From Amblyornis subalaris (taxonomy: Eukaryota; Chordata; Aves; Passeriformes; Ptilonorhynchidae): 64,000 nt of DNA. Under the pieces are notes generated by a model that did no database searches, was not told the DNA's origin, and saw only the letters and a program-made list of their open reading frames with translations. Positions 50,684 through 62,474 of the stretch are shown here, in pieces. The stretch covers positions 6,385,634 to 6,449,633 of the forward strand of contig JACAXG010000018.1 of the NCBI GenBank assembly GCA_018881555.1, in the 5' to 3' direction. The translations under genes and the position numbers were made by a program. Positions within the stretch are counted from its first letter, which is position 1; every line of letters begins with the position of its first letter.

Positions 50684-50834
50684 GCACTGAAGATTACAGA
50701 TCCAAATTAAGTGGAGACTGCTTTGCAGATTTGGCTTGCCCTGAGAAATGTCGCTGTGAAGGGACCACAGTGGACTGCTCCAATCAGAAACTCAACAAAA
50801 TTCCTGATCACATCCCTCAGTACACAGCAGAGTT
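50684..50834 (+). CDS. SLIT2: SLIT2 exon 16: D3 LRR N-terminal cap
   Basis: 151-nt exon, acceptor GAATCTTCTACAG, donor GTAAGT at 50835. Phase 1 in, phase 2 out. It reads [19 protein letters not shown], then [17 protein letters not shown] and [13 protein letters not shown]. The Cys spacing C-x6-C-x3-C-x1-C-x6-C is that of an LRRNT cap. It opens D3. KIPDHIP differs from human KIPEHIP as recalled. The first residues form the D2-D3 linker reached from either exon 14 or exon 15. Confidence 0.97.
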
Positions 50835-51909
50835 GTAAGTTGACCCCATAATAAAGCATTATTTACTTATGGAAAAACTAACTAAAATTGTGAAATATAA
50901 AACCACAGCTTTACCTTTTTTGAACAGCAAAAATTAAAAGTGAAAGTAACCTCTGTGGTGCACTTCAAAGGACTAAATAGTCATAAAAATTATATATCAT
51001 CTTTTCAATACCATGTAACCTTAAAAATCTATGATAAGTAAAAAAGGTAACTATTCTGTGTTTCTAGTTTTCAGGACCTGAGCAACCCACTTGCATTTTT
51101 TGAAATGCGGTGNGGTTTATTTTGTTTTTAACTATAGGAGCAAGCAGGACATCCAGTAACCAGAGGGGTCTGTCTTAAAAAGTGCTACCTAGATGTTTAA
51201 ACAGACAGAGCTGTTTCTTCTTATGCAAAGCACACATTACATTTGTCAGGCAGGAGACTAGAGGAAGATAAAGCAGACAAACAGGACAGAGTTGGGTTAA
51301 GAGGATGAGATAATAATATAATGAACAGAGATGGGAGGAGAAGAACTCACAGATTATTACTTGCTTAATAAGTGCCATATGGGAATGATTTCCAGGTGTT
51401 ACAACTGAAGTGGTCTTCGAGGAGGGAGTGAAAGAGAAAATTAAGACAGCTTTACAAGGTTTTCCCATGTGCAAGCATAGTATAAAAGGGAATGCAGAGA
51501 TGGTTGAAGGATTGGCAGAAAGGTAGATGAAAGTGGCTGTCATTGCAGAGCAAAGGTGGAAAGAAGTGGCTGGTTTTCCTAGGAGATTCCGTTTAAAGAA
51601 CAAGGCAAAATGTTGAGGGGCAAAAGAGAGGGACTTTGATTTGCTGTAGTAAAGCAGTATAGAGATGTGGAGATGAGTACTGTGATCAAGCTGTGACCCA
51701 GAGGGGTGAGATGAGCAGCATCTCTTAAAAGAGCAGTCCAAAGTTGGTATCAAAGCAACAGTATGGCAATGAGGTATGAAATAATGAGACTATTGTTAAG
51801 TATTTGGATATCTGGACAGGAAAAGGGATTTAAAACTGAAATATTTGTAAAACACAGATGGAGATTTTTGTCTCTAAGCTGGGAGAAGGAATTGAACTTA
51901 GTGATGTTC

Positions 51910-52477
51910 TGTGCTGGTTTTGGCTGGGGTAGAGTTAATTTCCTTCACAGTGGATAGTATGCTGAACATGGGGTTGATAATATAGGGATATTTTTTCTGT
52001 TGCTGAGCAGGGCTCACACAGAGCCAAGGGCCTTTTCTCCTTTTTGTACTGCCACACTGGTGAGGAAATTGGGAGTGCATGAGAGGCTGAGACAAGACAC
52101 AGCCAGGACAGGTGACCCAAACTGACTAAAGGGATATTCCAGATCACGTGACATCATGCTCATATATGAGGGGGAGGAAGAAGGAGGAAGGGGGGGGACA
52201 TTTGGAGTGATGGCATTTGTCTTCTCGAGTCACCGTTACATGTGAAGGGGCCCTGCTCTNCTGGGGATGGCTGAACACCTGCCAGCACATGGGAAGTGGT
52301 GAATGAATTCCTTGTTTTGCTTGGTTTGTGTGCATGGGTTTTTCTTTTCCTATTAAACTGTCTTTACATCCACCCGCGAGTTTTCCAGCTTTTACCCTTC
52401 TGGTTCTCTCCCCGATCCTGATGGTGGGGGAGTAAGTGGCTGTGTTGAGCTTGTTGTCTGGCTGGGTTTAAGGCACA
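51910..52477 (+). mobile_element. solo LTR, avian ERVL-like (copy 2)
   Basis: 568 bp starting TGTGCTGGTTTTGGCTGGG and ending GGTTTAAGGCACA. It is flanked by a perfect 5-bp duplication TGTTC (51905-51909 and 52478-52482). A 5-bp duplication fits class III/ERVL retroviruses. It shares the whole block order of the 25755-26318 copy. ATTAAA at 52352-52357 is a likely polyadenylation signal. There is no internal viral gene, so it is a solo LTR. Same strand as SLIT2, so its poly(A) signal is in sense within the intron. Confidence 0.92.
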
Positions 52478-53780
52478 TGTTCTTATTACAAATCTGAAAG
52501 TTACAGTCAGAGAAAAAAAAAATGATNCGTTCTTAAGTGAAGAGAGATAGATTTCAGTGGAGAAATATATTTTATGTTATCCTATATTTTGAGATGAAAT
52601 TGCTTTAATTTAAGAATAAAAGCTGATGCAATAGGTAACAGGTTAAAGTGTGGAAGGGGATCATAAAGTAGTGGTTATATAAATGATAGTTACTGAACCA
52701 AGAGATGAGAAATGGAGTTGTTGAAGTTGTAAGCATGCGTTGCCTTGATTTTTAGGAGGAATCATGTTTAATTCTCTCTGCTCTGAAGAAATAATAATCT
52801 TAATTTAACATTTTAATTGTTGTTTTTCAAATTAATTTATTTACATGTGGAAGGTAAACTGTCAAGTGTTTTCTTTCTATAATTATAATTACTACCTGTT
52901 AAATTCAGAAGGAACAATTAAATAATCAAGCCTCATCTACTGTGTATCCTAAACACTCAAATTTCAGTCAACAAAATTTTTTTTTACTAAAGCGTAATTC
53001 CTGTTTGGTTACAGCACTTCTTTCAGAAAACATGCAGTCTTGTTTGAAGGTGTTGGTGGATTAAAANATCCACCATTCCTGAGACTGTTACAATAGTTAA
53101 TAATTTCCTTTCACTTCTGTTAAGATTTTTTAAAATGGGAACTTTTACTTTGACATGGAATCTACCTCTCTTCAGTTTCCATCATTGCTTCTTTTATATT
53201 TTTTGTCATTAAAGAGCCCTTTTCTTTCCAGGGCTTTATCCAAGTAGGATGGTGTTAAACTGCAACAAAGTGATTATTCAACCTTCTACTTGATAGGCTG
53301 TACAGATTGTTCTTTAAGTCATTTGATGCAATAAAACTTTCAACAGTCTTACAGATATTCTAGGGAAGATAGAGAAGTTACTTCTGCATTTTTTTACTTC
53401 TGCTAAAAATCCATTTGTTCTAGCCAAATACACTTGTTTGGTATTTGTCTCACTGATGCAAAAGTTACAGTTCTTGTTTCCTCCTGTTATTCCTGGTCTT
53501 TGATGCACTGTCTTTGTTGTTCCTCTTGGGACTTCCCAGTCTAGTTCTAGGACCACTCTTTGATTTCCAGTTCACAATATTTACTGGCATGTAGGAGAAT
53601 AGCAGCTAGTTAGCCTTCTTTTGTTTTTTACCCACAAAATTTGATATAAAAATACTTCTTAGAGTCAAATTACATTGATGCTTTTATAACAGTGATGAGG
53701 AGAGCTAGACTAATTTCTGCAGGATGATGTTTGGAGCTCAATCTCAGCTTCGAAATGAAGATCAAAAGTGAGGAAAAATC

Positions 53781-54238
53781 GTGTCCAAAGGAGGGCAGCA
53801 AAGATGGTGAAGGGCCTTGAGGGGAAGCCATATGAGGAGCGGCTGAGGTCACTTGGTCTGTTCAGCCTGAAAAGAGGAGGCTGAGGGGAAACCTCACTAC
53901 AGTTACAACTTCCTTGTGAGGGGAAGAGGAGGGACAGACACTGATCTCTTCTCGCTGGTGACCGGTGACAGCACCCAAGGGAATGGCCTGGAGCTGAGTC
54001 AGGGGAATTTTAGGTTGGATATTGGGAAAAGGTTCTTCACCCAGAGGGTGGTTGGGCACTGGAACAGGCTCCCCAGGGCAGTGGTCACAGCACCAAGCCT
54101 GAGAGAGCTCAAGAAGCATTTGGACAACTTTCTCAGGCACGCGGTGTGACACTTGGGGATGGTGCTGTGCAGGGCCGGGAGTTGGTCTTGATGATCCTTG
54201 TGGGTCCCTTCCGACTCCGCATATTCTGTGATTCTGTA
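53781..54238 (+). mobile_element. CR1 LINE, 3' end (well preserved)
   Basis: Runs from GTGTCCAAAGGAGGGCAGC through GGTCTGTTCAGCCTGAAAAG, GGTTGGATATTGGGAAAAGG, TTCTTCACCCAGAGGGTGG, GGGCACTGGAACAGGCTCCC to the tail ATATTCTGTGATTCTGT at 54221-54237. 5'-truncated, sense to SLIT2. The open frames of about 77 residues on + and 139 on minus are decayed ORF2 and its shadow. Confidence 0.92.
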
Positions 54239-55039
54239 AGAAAGGTATCCATTGCCTGGATTGCAACAATAATAATATCACAGGGAAAAAATGTATTTCT
54301 TCAAAGCAGGTGGGTTTTTTTTTAATCTGAAAATAATAATATAGTTCAAGACAGATACTTAATTGTAAAAGTTTAAAAAATTATAACTAGACTGCTGTTC
54401 TAATTTCCTGTCACTTGTTCAGTCTTCCAGAAAAACCGTGAAAGATCTGTCTAATCTGCCAATGAAGTATTTGATATAGAGTACAAGTCTGTAATTGCAC
54501 GCTAGAAAGAAAATATTTTTCAAGTAGTGTTCTAATATATAGGAAAACTCAGGAAGCATTTAAAAAAACACTCAAACCAGGATCACAAGGAGAAATGCTA
54601 AATAAAAAATAATTTCCATCTTATATGTTGAATTTTTATAATTATTTTACAGTAGATGATAACCTAACAAGATAGTTTTGGAAAGCATGACTATCACTTT
54701 TGTTTTGAGAATGGTATTTCAGTACTTTTCTTTGAATAACCTAGATAAAAGGAAATTTAAGATCATTTTCTTGATCTAGTGATTGACAGGTAACAACTAT
54801 AGTTACTTTCTTTACCAGTGAAGAGCACTGGGCTCAGAAAATAAGATGCAGAAGGGAGATACCATCACATCTGTAAACTTTCCAGTCATCTGTAATAATT
54901 TTGATTCCGTTGTGTGTGGACTAATCTAAGTAAAATAAATGAAATTTAAATAAAATAAACATTAAAATTCTACATATGAAATTAGGTAGGAATATTTAGC
55001 ACCGGAAATACAAGATTGAGGAATAACCAGCAACTAGGT

Positions 55040-55420
55040 CAAGATAAAAGGCTGTGGTGGTGTTATCATACATAGTAAAAAGGAAGGAGTGCTATTGGGC
55101 ACTAATGCAAATTTCATTTCAGGATATATGTGTAGGAATGTAGCATGTAAATTATATGAAATCATTATTGTACTGTACTTAACAATAATAAAATATCAGT
55201 TAGACTACTGTGTCAAGGGCTTCACTTTTCAAGAAGCTTATGAACTGCTTGGAAAAAATTCAAGGAGAGCAAGAATCATCTAGAAAAGAAGACTTCTGAG
55301 AAAAAACTGGAAAGGCTGAAGGCATTTGGGTGAAAGAAATTTGAGGGAGAGACAAAGTAAATTACTTTTAATAGGTAAAAGATTGTTGCAAAGAGTAAAT
55401 GGTCAAATTGTTTGCCTTTT
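55040..55420 (+). mobile_element. old CR1-type LINE fragment
   Basis: Diverged but ordered similarity to the CR1 ORF2 3' part: a TTAGACTACTGTGTCAAGGGC block (usual form: ctggagtactgtgttcag), CTTTTCAAGAAG, GAAAAAATTCAAGGAGAGCAA (usual form: ggagaaagtccagaggagagc), TCTAGAAAAGAAGACTTCTGAG, then AAAAGATTGTTGCAAAGAG. Many indels and stops; no coding potential remains. Confidence 0.6.
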
Positions 55421-56889
55421 TCAATAGGATTAGAAATGTTTGCAGTAGAGCAAGTAAGTATTATTAGAATCAGTAAATGTTTTCATTACCAAGTCATTCT
55501 TCTAGACAGTATGGCACTTGAAAAATATTTGAAGATGTCAGCATTTATAGAATGCTCAGTGCTTCTGTTGTTGATAGATAAGGTAAAGGAAAGGCTGTTT
55601 AGAGTGAAGAAGTAACTTCGTTAATTGACACTGTGCAAGAATTATTTTATATGGTCCCACTGAAAATCACATTAAGTCATTCAGCTGATCTTTAGAGGTG
55701 ATAGCATCTTTTGAAATTCATGTTCCTTGTAGTCCAGTGTAGTATACGAATGTTTTGTGTAAATCTAAAAAAACTTATGTCTTCTCTCGGTTTGGTTCCA
55801 TGTTGAAACTGTTGTACCTTCAGATTTACCACCTTAATTTCCCTTCTGGCTATCAATGAGAATGAACAGGGTGGAGAGATGAACAAGGAGCTTTCTTTTA
55901 TTTTCTAAGGTTTTTTTTTTAACTTGTCTTGCAATAAGGCAATTCTGAAAAGCATTGTGGGTTTAGAATTATGCTGAATTTCATTTCACAGTGATCTTGT
56001 CAGTCATAGCTTTTCCTTTCTGTTTAAGATCTCTAAAGAAAAGCTGGACAGACTACCTTCCTTAATAAGATGGCTCCATTAGAGCATATAAAGGATCTAA
56101 GACTCATAATTTCTGTTTTCTTTTCAAGAGAGGAAATAGGAAGTATGGGTCAATGCAGATATTTTTTGAAATATATATGGTCCCCTAACCTAGCCGCCGT
56201 TAAAGGTATACTGTGCTGGAAGCCTTGATACATGTGCAGGAAAGAGAAGTGCCCAGCTATTATTTGTTGCTCATTGTATACCTTCTTATAGTGTTAAAAG
56301 TCAGCATTTAATGCTGCCATAAGCAATATATGTGTGTCATCTGTAGTGGTATGAAGATAAATCATGGTGAGAGAAGTGTTTTTAAATTCATGGGGAGACC
56401 TATGCAGTGGGTTTCATTCCCTATTCAAAAGAAGCATTGAGTAATTATTTCATTTTTGTAAATAGTGAGTACCTACAGGTGTCTGGCAGACTCCACCTGA
56501 TGTCCTTTAAAGAACAGAGGACTAATCTACAATGGTTTACATGTACTTCTTTAAGATTTTTATTTATAAGTTGCTATGGAAGCCTTCCTTTCAGACATTT
56601 TTGTTCAAAAAATTAAAAACATTATCTTATAATCCTTTTCAGTTTTAGCTGTATAGTATTTTGTGATCAGGTTTTGCAAATGTCTTACATATGTCTAAGT
56701 TTAACTGATGAGAATGTTCATTCACAGGAATTATCAGAATTAGAAATGTCACTATAAAGGAATCGTTCTTCAGCTACTGGTTAAACATCAGCTATTCAGG
56801 GAAAACAGTCTGAAAAAATTCACTTAGTGTGGAACATTCTGTACCAATGCCTGAGAGTTTTTTTCTGAAATTGATGTAATTTCTTTTAG

Positions 56890-56964
56890 GCGACTAAATA
56901 ACAACGAATTTTCCGTACTGGAAGCTACTGGAATCTTTAAGAAACTTCCTCAGCTGCGTAAAAT
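56890..56964 (+). CDS. SLIT2: SLIT2 exon 17: D3 leucine-rich repeat 1
   Basis: 75-nt exon, one codon longer than a standard 72-nt LRR exon. Acceptor TTTCTTTTAG, donor GTAAGT at 56965. Phase 2 both sides. It reads [16 protein letters not shown], then KKLPQLRK. The 25-residue repeat (extra residue in EATGIF) is normal for SLIT2 D3. FSVLEA stands for human FTVLEA as recalled. Confidence 0.96.
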
Positions 56965-58069
56965 GTAAGTGCAACTTCAATGACCTTGTCTATTCAGATA
57001 TTGTATTAGCTCCTTGCTGTGTCTTTCCACCTTTCTTATTTCTAATCTACAAAAGATTCGGTATATTCTAATCGAAAATCAAGAATGGGTTTAAATTAAT
57101 CCCTGAGGTAGGTCAGAGTTGGCAGCTCCTCTCTGTGGGGCTTGGCAGTGCCAGCAACAACTTCTCATGGTGTATAGCTCCAGCACCTTCGCGGCAGTGT
57201 CCAGCCAGCTGGTCTGTTATGCAGCCACAGCAGGGAGCTCACAGTATAAGCTGCTTAGAAAAGATTCCAGTAATCTTTTGTAACTTCCTGTATTACTCTC
57301 TAACCAGAGAATTTTGCCTCTTTCAGCACATTAAAGACATGCCTTTGATTCTGTGCTTCATTAAACTGTCATTAGGTGAGGGGAATATTAAAATTAAAAT
57401 GACTGAGAAAAAATGGTTTCATAGGTCATCCATGTAAGTCCATGTTAACAGTTAATGTTCTGAGAGGAGTTTATAATCTTACNAGTTGCAGTTGTTGCTA
57501 AAAATAAGTCTATGAAAAGCTTTTCTTTGGGTTATGTAAAAGACATATTTGAGGGTAGATCATTTAGTTAGACTTTGTGACTCTGTACTCAATCTTTTCA
57601 GGATTAAATCCAAACATAAATAGTAAGTGAAGAAAAATGCAAGTAAAAATAGATTAGTAGTCACCAAGTGACTACCATTTGTAAAAGATCAGTCTAAATT
57701 ACTAGTGATCAAAATTTTAAGGGAGCAATAATATTGGTTAAACTATTGTTAACCTTAACCAAATCCTTGCTGGTATGATCACAGTTAGTTAAATATTTAT
57801 TACTGATTTTTTAGATAAAAAGATTTTTAAAATCCCAACAATGTCAAACCAAAAAATGAACTTGCCTTTGATCTCTCCACTTGAGTACACCTTGCCGCTT
57901 CGAATTGGGCTGCAATACTTAGAAAAAAGAACGTAAGAATGTCTGGCACAACAGTTTTCTGGTGCTGTACAGTAGATACCCCATTTTCTTCAGTCTTCAA
58001 GAATCTCAGATTAGCACTTTTTACAGCTACAGTGTACTTTTGAAATATCAAGTATCAATACAAAGTATC

Positions 58070-59242
58070 AGTGGGCAAGGGAAAGGCTACAGATGTCATT
58101 TATCTGGAGTTCTGTAGAGCCTTTCACACAGTCCCCCCCAATATCCTTCTCTAAATTGGAGAGAGATGGGTTCAATGGGTGGAATGTTAGATGGATAAGA
58201 AGTTGTTTGGACAGCAGCATCCAGAGGATAGTGGTCAATGGCTCAGGGTCCCAATCGAGCTCAATGACAAATGGTATCCCTTAAGGGGTCTGTACTGGGA
58301 TCAGTGTTATTTAATGTCTTCATCAATGACCTAGACAAAGGGATTGAGTGCACCCTCAGCGTATTTGCAGATGACACCAAGCTGAGAGGTGCAGTTGACT
58401 CACCTGAAGTACAGGATGCCATCCAGAGGGACCTGAACAAGGTCGAGAAGTGAGTCCTGGGAATCTCGTGAGGTGTAATAGACCGAGCTCAAGGTGCTGC
58501 AGCTGGGTCTGGGAAAGCCCAAGTATCAGTACAGGCTGGGGGATGAACAGATTGAGAAGGACTTGGGGATATTGGTTGACAAGAAGCTCAACATGACTGG
58601 GCAATGTGCACTCACAGCCTAGAAAGCTGGTTGTGTCCTGAGCTGCATCCAAAATAGTGTGGTCAGCAGGTCAAGGGAGGGGATTCTGCCCCTCTGCTCT
58701 GCTCTGGTGAGACCTCACCTGCAGTGCTGCATCCAGCTCTGNGGTCCCCAGCACAGGAGGGACATGGACCTGTTGGAGCAAGTCCAGAGGCGGCCACCAA
58801 AATGATTAGAGGAATGGAGTGCATCTCCTACAAGGAAAGGCTGAGAGAATTGGAATTGTTCAGCCTAGAAAAGAGAAGGCTTCAGGGTGACCTAATTGTG
58901 GCCTTCCGGTACCTGAAGGAAGCCTACAAGAAAGATGGAGAGAGACTGTTTGCAAGGGTATGCAATGACAGGACAAGGGGAAATGGGTTTAAACTGAAAG
59001 AGAGTAGGTTTAGATTAGATATCAGAAAGATATTCTTAACTCTGAGGGTGATGAGACACTGGAAAAAGTTGCCCAAAGAAGTTGTGGATGCCTCGTCCCT
59101 GAAAGTGTTCAGGGCCAGATTGGATGGGGCTCTGAGCAACCTGGTCTGGTGAAAGTTGTCCCTGCCCACAGCAGAGAGATTGGAAGTAGATATTATTTAA
59201 GATCCTTTCCAACCCAAGGTGTTCTATGATTGCATGATTCTA
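58070..59242 (+). mobile_element. CR1 LINE with decayed reverse-transcriptase ORF2
   Basis: About 1.17 kb, 5'-truncated. It begins within ORF2 (CTACAGATGTCATTTATCTGG). The [11 protein letters not shown] and FADDTKL motifs of a LINE reverse transcriptase are readable, with the catalytic FADD at 58363-58374. The frame is broken by stops and shifts between the 58271-58453 and 58724-59152 frames and has one N. It continues through CAGCCTAGAAAAGAGAAGG to the tail TTCCAACCCAAGGTGTTCTATGAT. Sense to SLIT2. Not autonomous. Confidence 0.93.
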
Positions 59243-59984
59243 GGAAATAAATAAAAAGTTTAATGTGTCATATGTACACATGCATACACAGACATTTATA
59301 CGTATATCAGGTCTTCATATTTAAGAATATTTCTTTTAAGTTGAGGAGATGTTCAAGACAAGAGGAAAAAGAGGAAGAATATTAATCAGTCTCAGTGTAG
59401 CTGTCTGCTGGAACTCCAAAGGGCTTTGAAATCTGTTTAATTGAAAAGGGGAAAAAAATGAATAAAAGATAATGAAAAGTTAACTATTTTAATAACAATG
59501 CTCCATAACTTCCTAGTATAGTTATCAGTTGTTACAACATTCGTTCATTGAGAGAATAATACAGTGACTGCTTAGGCATCACTGGAAAGCAGTGAAGTCC
59601 TGATGTTNCAGAGACACCAATATGAGTGAATTCTATATTTTTGTGAAGTTCATATTTCTTCTGGAGGTTCAAAATAAGTGCAAAAATCTTTCTGCACAGA
59701 TGACATTGAAAAATTGAGGCCTAAATGTTTCNTTGATTTGATGTTTCATCAGTAATAAAGCATGTGTATGCACTGCAACATTGATTAGCTATGCAACATT
59801 AATCTTTAAAATATCTATGTGAAGTGAGTGAAGTAGTATCCATGTTACAGAAAGAACAAAAAAGATTTTACGAAGCTAAGGGCTTGACATGGATAAGCCA
59901 GCTGAGATGAGAAATAATGAGTTTCTTGCTTCCAGTCTTCCGCAGCACCTTGCAGACAACTGAACGACTCTGCTGTGTAACTAA

Positions 59985-61122
59985 ATGAAAGTGCTGATTG
60001 TGGATATTGTCTACTTCGACTTTAGTTAAGCCTTTGACACCATTTCCCACAGCATTCTCCTGGCTTTCATGGCTTGGATGGATGTATACTTTACTGGGTA
60101 AAAGAATGGCTGGATGATTGGGCCCAGAGGGTGGTGGATGTAGTTAAAATCCAGTCAGCAGACAGTCACAAGCGGTGTTCCCTAAGGCCCAGTGTTGGGG
60201 CCAGTGACGTTTGATATCTTTATCGATCTGGATGAGAGGATTAAATTCACTCTCCACATGTTTGCAGACGACACCATGTTGGGAGTGTTGATTTGCTGGA
60301 GAGTAGGAAGACTCTGTAGAGGCATCTGGACAGGCTGGATGGATGGGCCAAGGCCAACAGTGTGAGGTTCAACAAGTCCCAGTGCCAGGTCCTGCACTAC
60401 GATCACAACATCCCAATGCAGCGCTGCAGACTTGGGGAAGAGTGGCTGGAAAGCTGCCCAGCCTGGGCAGAGCTCCCCAGCTCTGGGGAGTGCTGGTCGA
60501 CAGCCAGGTGAACATGAGCCAGTGTGTGCCCAGGTGGCCAAGAAGGCCAATGGCATCCTGGCCTGTATCAGGAATAGTGTGGCCAGCAGGACCAAGACAG
60601 TGATTGTCCCTCAGTGCTTGGTGCTGGTGAGGCCATATCTGGAGTACTTTTCAGTTTTGGGTCCCTCTCTACAAAAANGACATTGAGGTGCTGGAAAGAG
60701 TCCAGAGAAGGGTAACAAGGCTGCTGGAGGGCATGGAGGCCAAGTCTGATGAGGAGCAGCTTAGGAAACTGGGGTTGTTTAGCNTGGAGAAATGGAACTT
60801 CAGTGGGGACCTTATTGCTCTTTACAACTTTCTGCAAGGAGATTGTAGCAAGGCGGGGGTTGGCCTCTTTTCCCTGGTAACAACTGACAGGATGAGAGGA
60901 AATGATGTCAAATTGCAGCACAGGAGGTTTAGTTTGGTTTCTCCATGGAAAGGGCTGTCAAGCGGTGGAACAAGCCACCCGGGGAAGTGGTGGAATCACC
61001 ATCCCTGGAGGAATTTAGAAGACCTAGGGACATGTTTTTGTGGTGGACTTGGCAGTGCTGGGTTAAATGCTTGGACTTCATGATTTTAAAGGTCCTATCC
61101 AACCTAAGTGATTCTATGATTG
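59985..61122 (+). mobile_element. CR1 LINE with decayed reverse-transcriptase ORF2
   Basis: About 1.14 kb, 5'-truncated at nearly the same ORF2 point as the previous copy (GTGGATATTGTCTACTTCGAC). FADD is at 60261-60272. It continues through GTGCTGGAAAGAGTCCAGAG and GGTTTAGTTTGG to the tail CCTATCCAACCTAAGTGATTCTATGATTG. Multiple frameshifts, stops and N calls. Sense to SLIT2. Frames called on the minus strand here are shadows. Confidence 0.92.
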
Positions 61123-62169
61123 TGTCCTTCATCACAGGCAGGGTGTACATTAAATTTCAGCTAGGCTAGAGAGAGTAGTCAGCACTAAAGATTAAGCCAC
61201 AACTTCTTGTTTTCTATGTCTTAGATAAAAGCACCGGTTCATTCTGGCAAGCATATGAATTTTTATTCTAACAAATAGTATCTTTCTTGTTTTGAATTAT
61301 TTAAAAGCTGTTCTAGAAATTGCATCAAATAATGTTTGATTTTCTTCCCCAAACCATTAATTCAATCAAATAGTGTTTAGCTTCACTTCCTTTCACTTTG
61401 TCTCAGGGAGTTTTTAAGAGCTTTTTAAAAATCACGAGTGTATTATAACACTGTTTAATGTGTAGATATGTACTTCTGGAATATGTGTAAATAATGATAT
61501 GAAACAAAAAAAAAAAGAGAAGATAATGAAAAATATTTAAGAAAATGTGTACTGTTGCATATGTATGCTTTTGTGTATATATAGTACAGATACTACCCTC
61601 TGGGCTATTTTCCCATTGGTAATTTCCATATTTCAACTAAAATCGAAAACACTAAATATTTTGGCAGTATTTTAGGTCATTTTTCCCACATTTTGATCCA
61701 CTTTGCATGCAAATTGCAGACAAATGAACTCTCTTGCTTATAAACCCTCCTATCTAACTGATGTCATAAATTATTAACATTTCATGTACTGTTTACATTC
61801 ACACATTTCATTTACATATGTTGCTGTTTATACTGTTTTCTTCTATTTGTCTATCGAGATAAAGAAATCAGAGACATTAGTTGTGCTGTATGCATACAAT
61901 ATTTTGTTATTTATTCATCTAAAAATGCTACAAAGACTGGAGAAGTGAAAAAATATAGTTACCGACAAGATTCAAAATTATGAAAATGTGCTCTTGTGTG
62001 GCAGCAGCATGGATTGGGTAATTGGCATTATTTAAAAACATTTCCAAAAATTGCTTTAAAAATCTTTGCTTCTTTAATTGGAAGGGCATTGAGTTTTGTT
62101 TTCGTTGAAGTTGAATGATATATTTATATTTTGTGCTTTTACACAATAACTTGGCTATTGCATCAAGGT

Positions 62170-62226
62170 TGCATTTGATGATCTTGGAGGTCTTTTCCAA
62201 CCTTAGTGGAAAACTAAGATTCTAAG
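62170..62226 (+). mobile_element. CR1 3' tail remnant
   Basis: ATTTGATGATCTTGGAGGTC, TTTTCCAACCTTAGTGG and AAGATTCTAAG correspond to the last 55 or so bases of CR1 in sense orientation, about 100 nt before the exon 18 acceptor. Confidence 0.75.
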
Positions 62227-62330
62227 TCTGTCTTGAAATTTATGCAGTCTGCAGCATTTAACAGTTAATTTAGGAGATTTATAAAAGAAAATCCCCTCAG
62301 TTCTTCTCTGTTTCTGTTAATGTATAATAG

Positions 62331-62474
62331 AAACCTGAGCAATAACAAGATTACAGATATAGAAGAAGGAGCATTTGACGGAGCCTCTGGTGTGAATGAA
62401 CTATTGCTCACAAGCAACCGCTTGGAAAGTGTTCAACACAAAATGTTCAAAGGACTAGAAAGTCTCAAAACACT
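62331..62474 (+). CDS. SLIT2: SLIT2 exon 18: two D3 leucine-rich repeats
   Basis: 144-nt exon, two fused LRRs, the D3 counterpart of the 144-nt pair in D2. The acceptor GTATAATAG has only a modest pyrimidine tract (TTCTTCTCTGTTTCTG about 15 nt upstream); donor GTAAGT at 62475. Phase 2 both sides. It reads [15 protein letters not shown], then [16 protein letters not shown], then [16 protein letters not shown]. Several conservative changes from human as recalled: NLSNN for NFSNN, GAFDG for GAFEG, NELLL for NEILL, LESVQ for LENVQ. Confidence 0.96.

Larger units (their letters stand above)
50835..56889 (+). other. SLIT2: intron 16 of SLIT2
   Basis: 6,055 nt, GTAAGT to TTCTTTTAG. Carries a solo LTR (51910-52477), a CR1 copy (53781-54238) and an old CR1 piece (55040-55420). 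51175-51753 holds the longest open frame of the window, on the minus strand, with no recognisable domain. 52480-53780 and 55420-56880 hold nothing I can name. Confidence 0.83.
56965..62330 (+). other. SLIT2: intron 17 of SLIT2
   Basis: 5,366 nt, GTAAGT to GTATAATAG. Contains two large sense CR1 copies (58070-59242 and 59985-61122) and a CR1 tail (62170-62226). 57100-57260 is a mildly GC-rich patch without recognised content. The remainder is AT-rich. Confidence 0.85.

Noticed and set aside
53862..54281. 139-codon open frame on minus
   Set aside because: Complement of a CR1 3' end.
58724..59152. 142-codon open frame on +
   Set aside because: Decayed CR1 sequence with the LINE tail downstream; not a host gene.
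60182..60595. 137-codon open frame on minus
   Set aside because: Complement of the CR1 copy at 59985-61122, which is recognisable on +.
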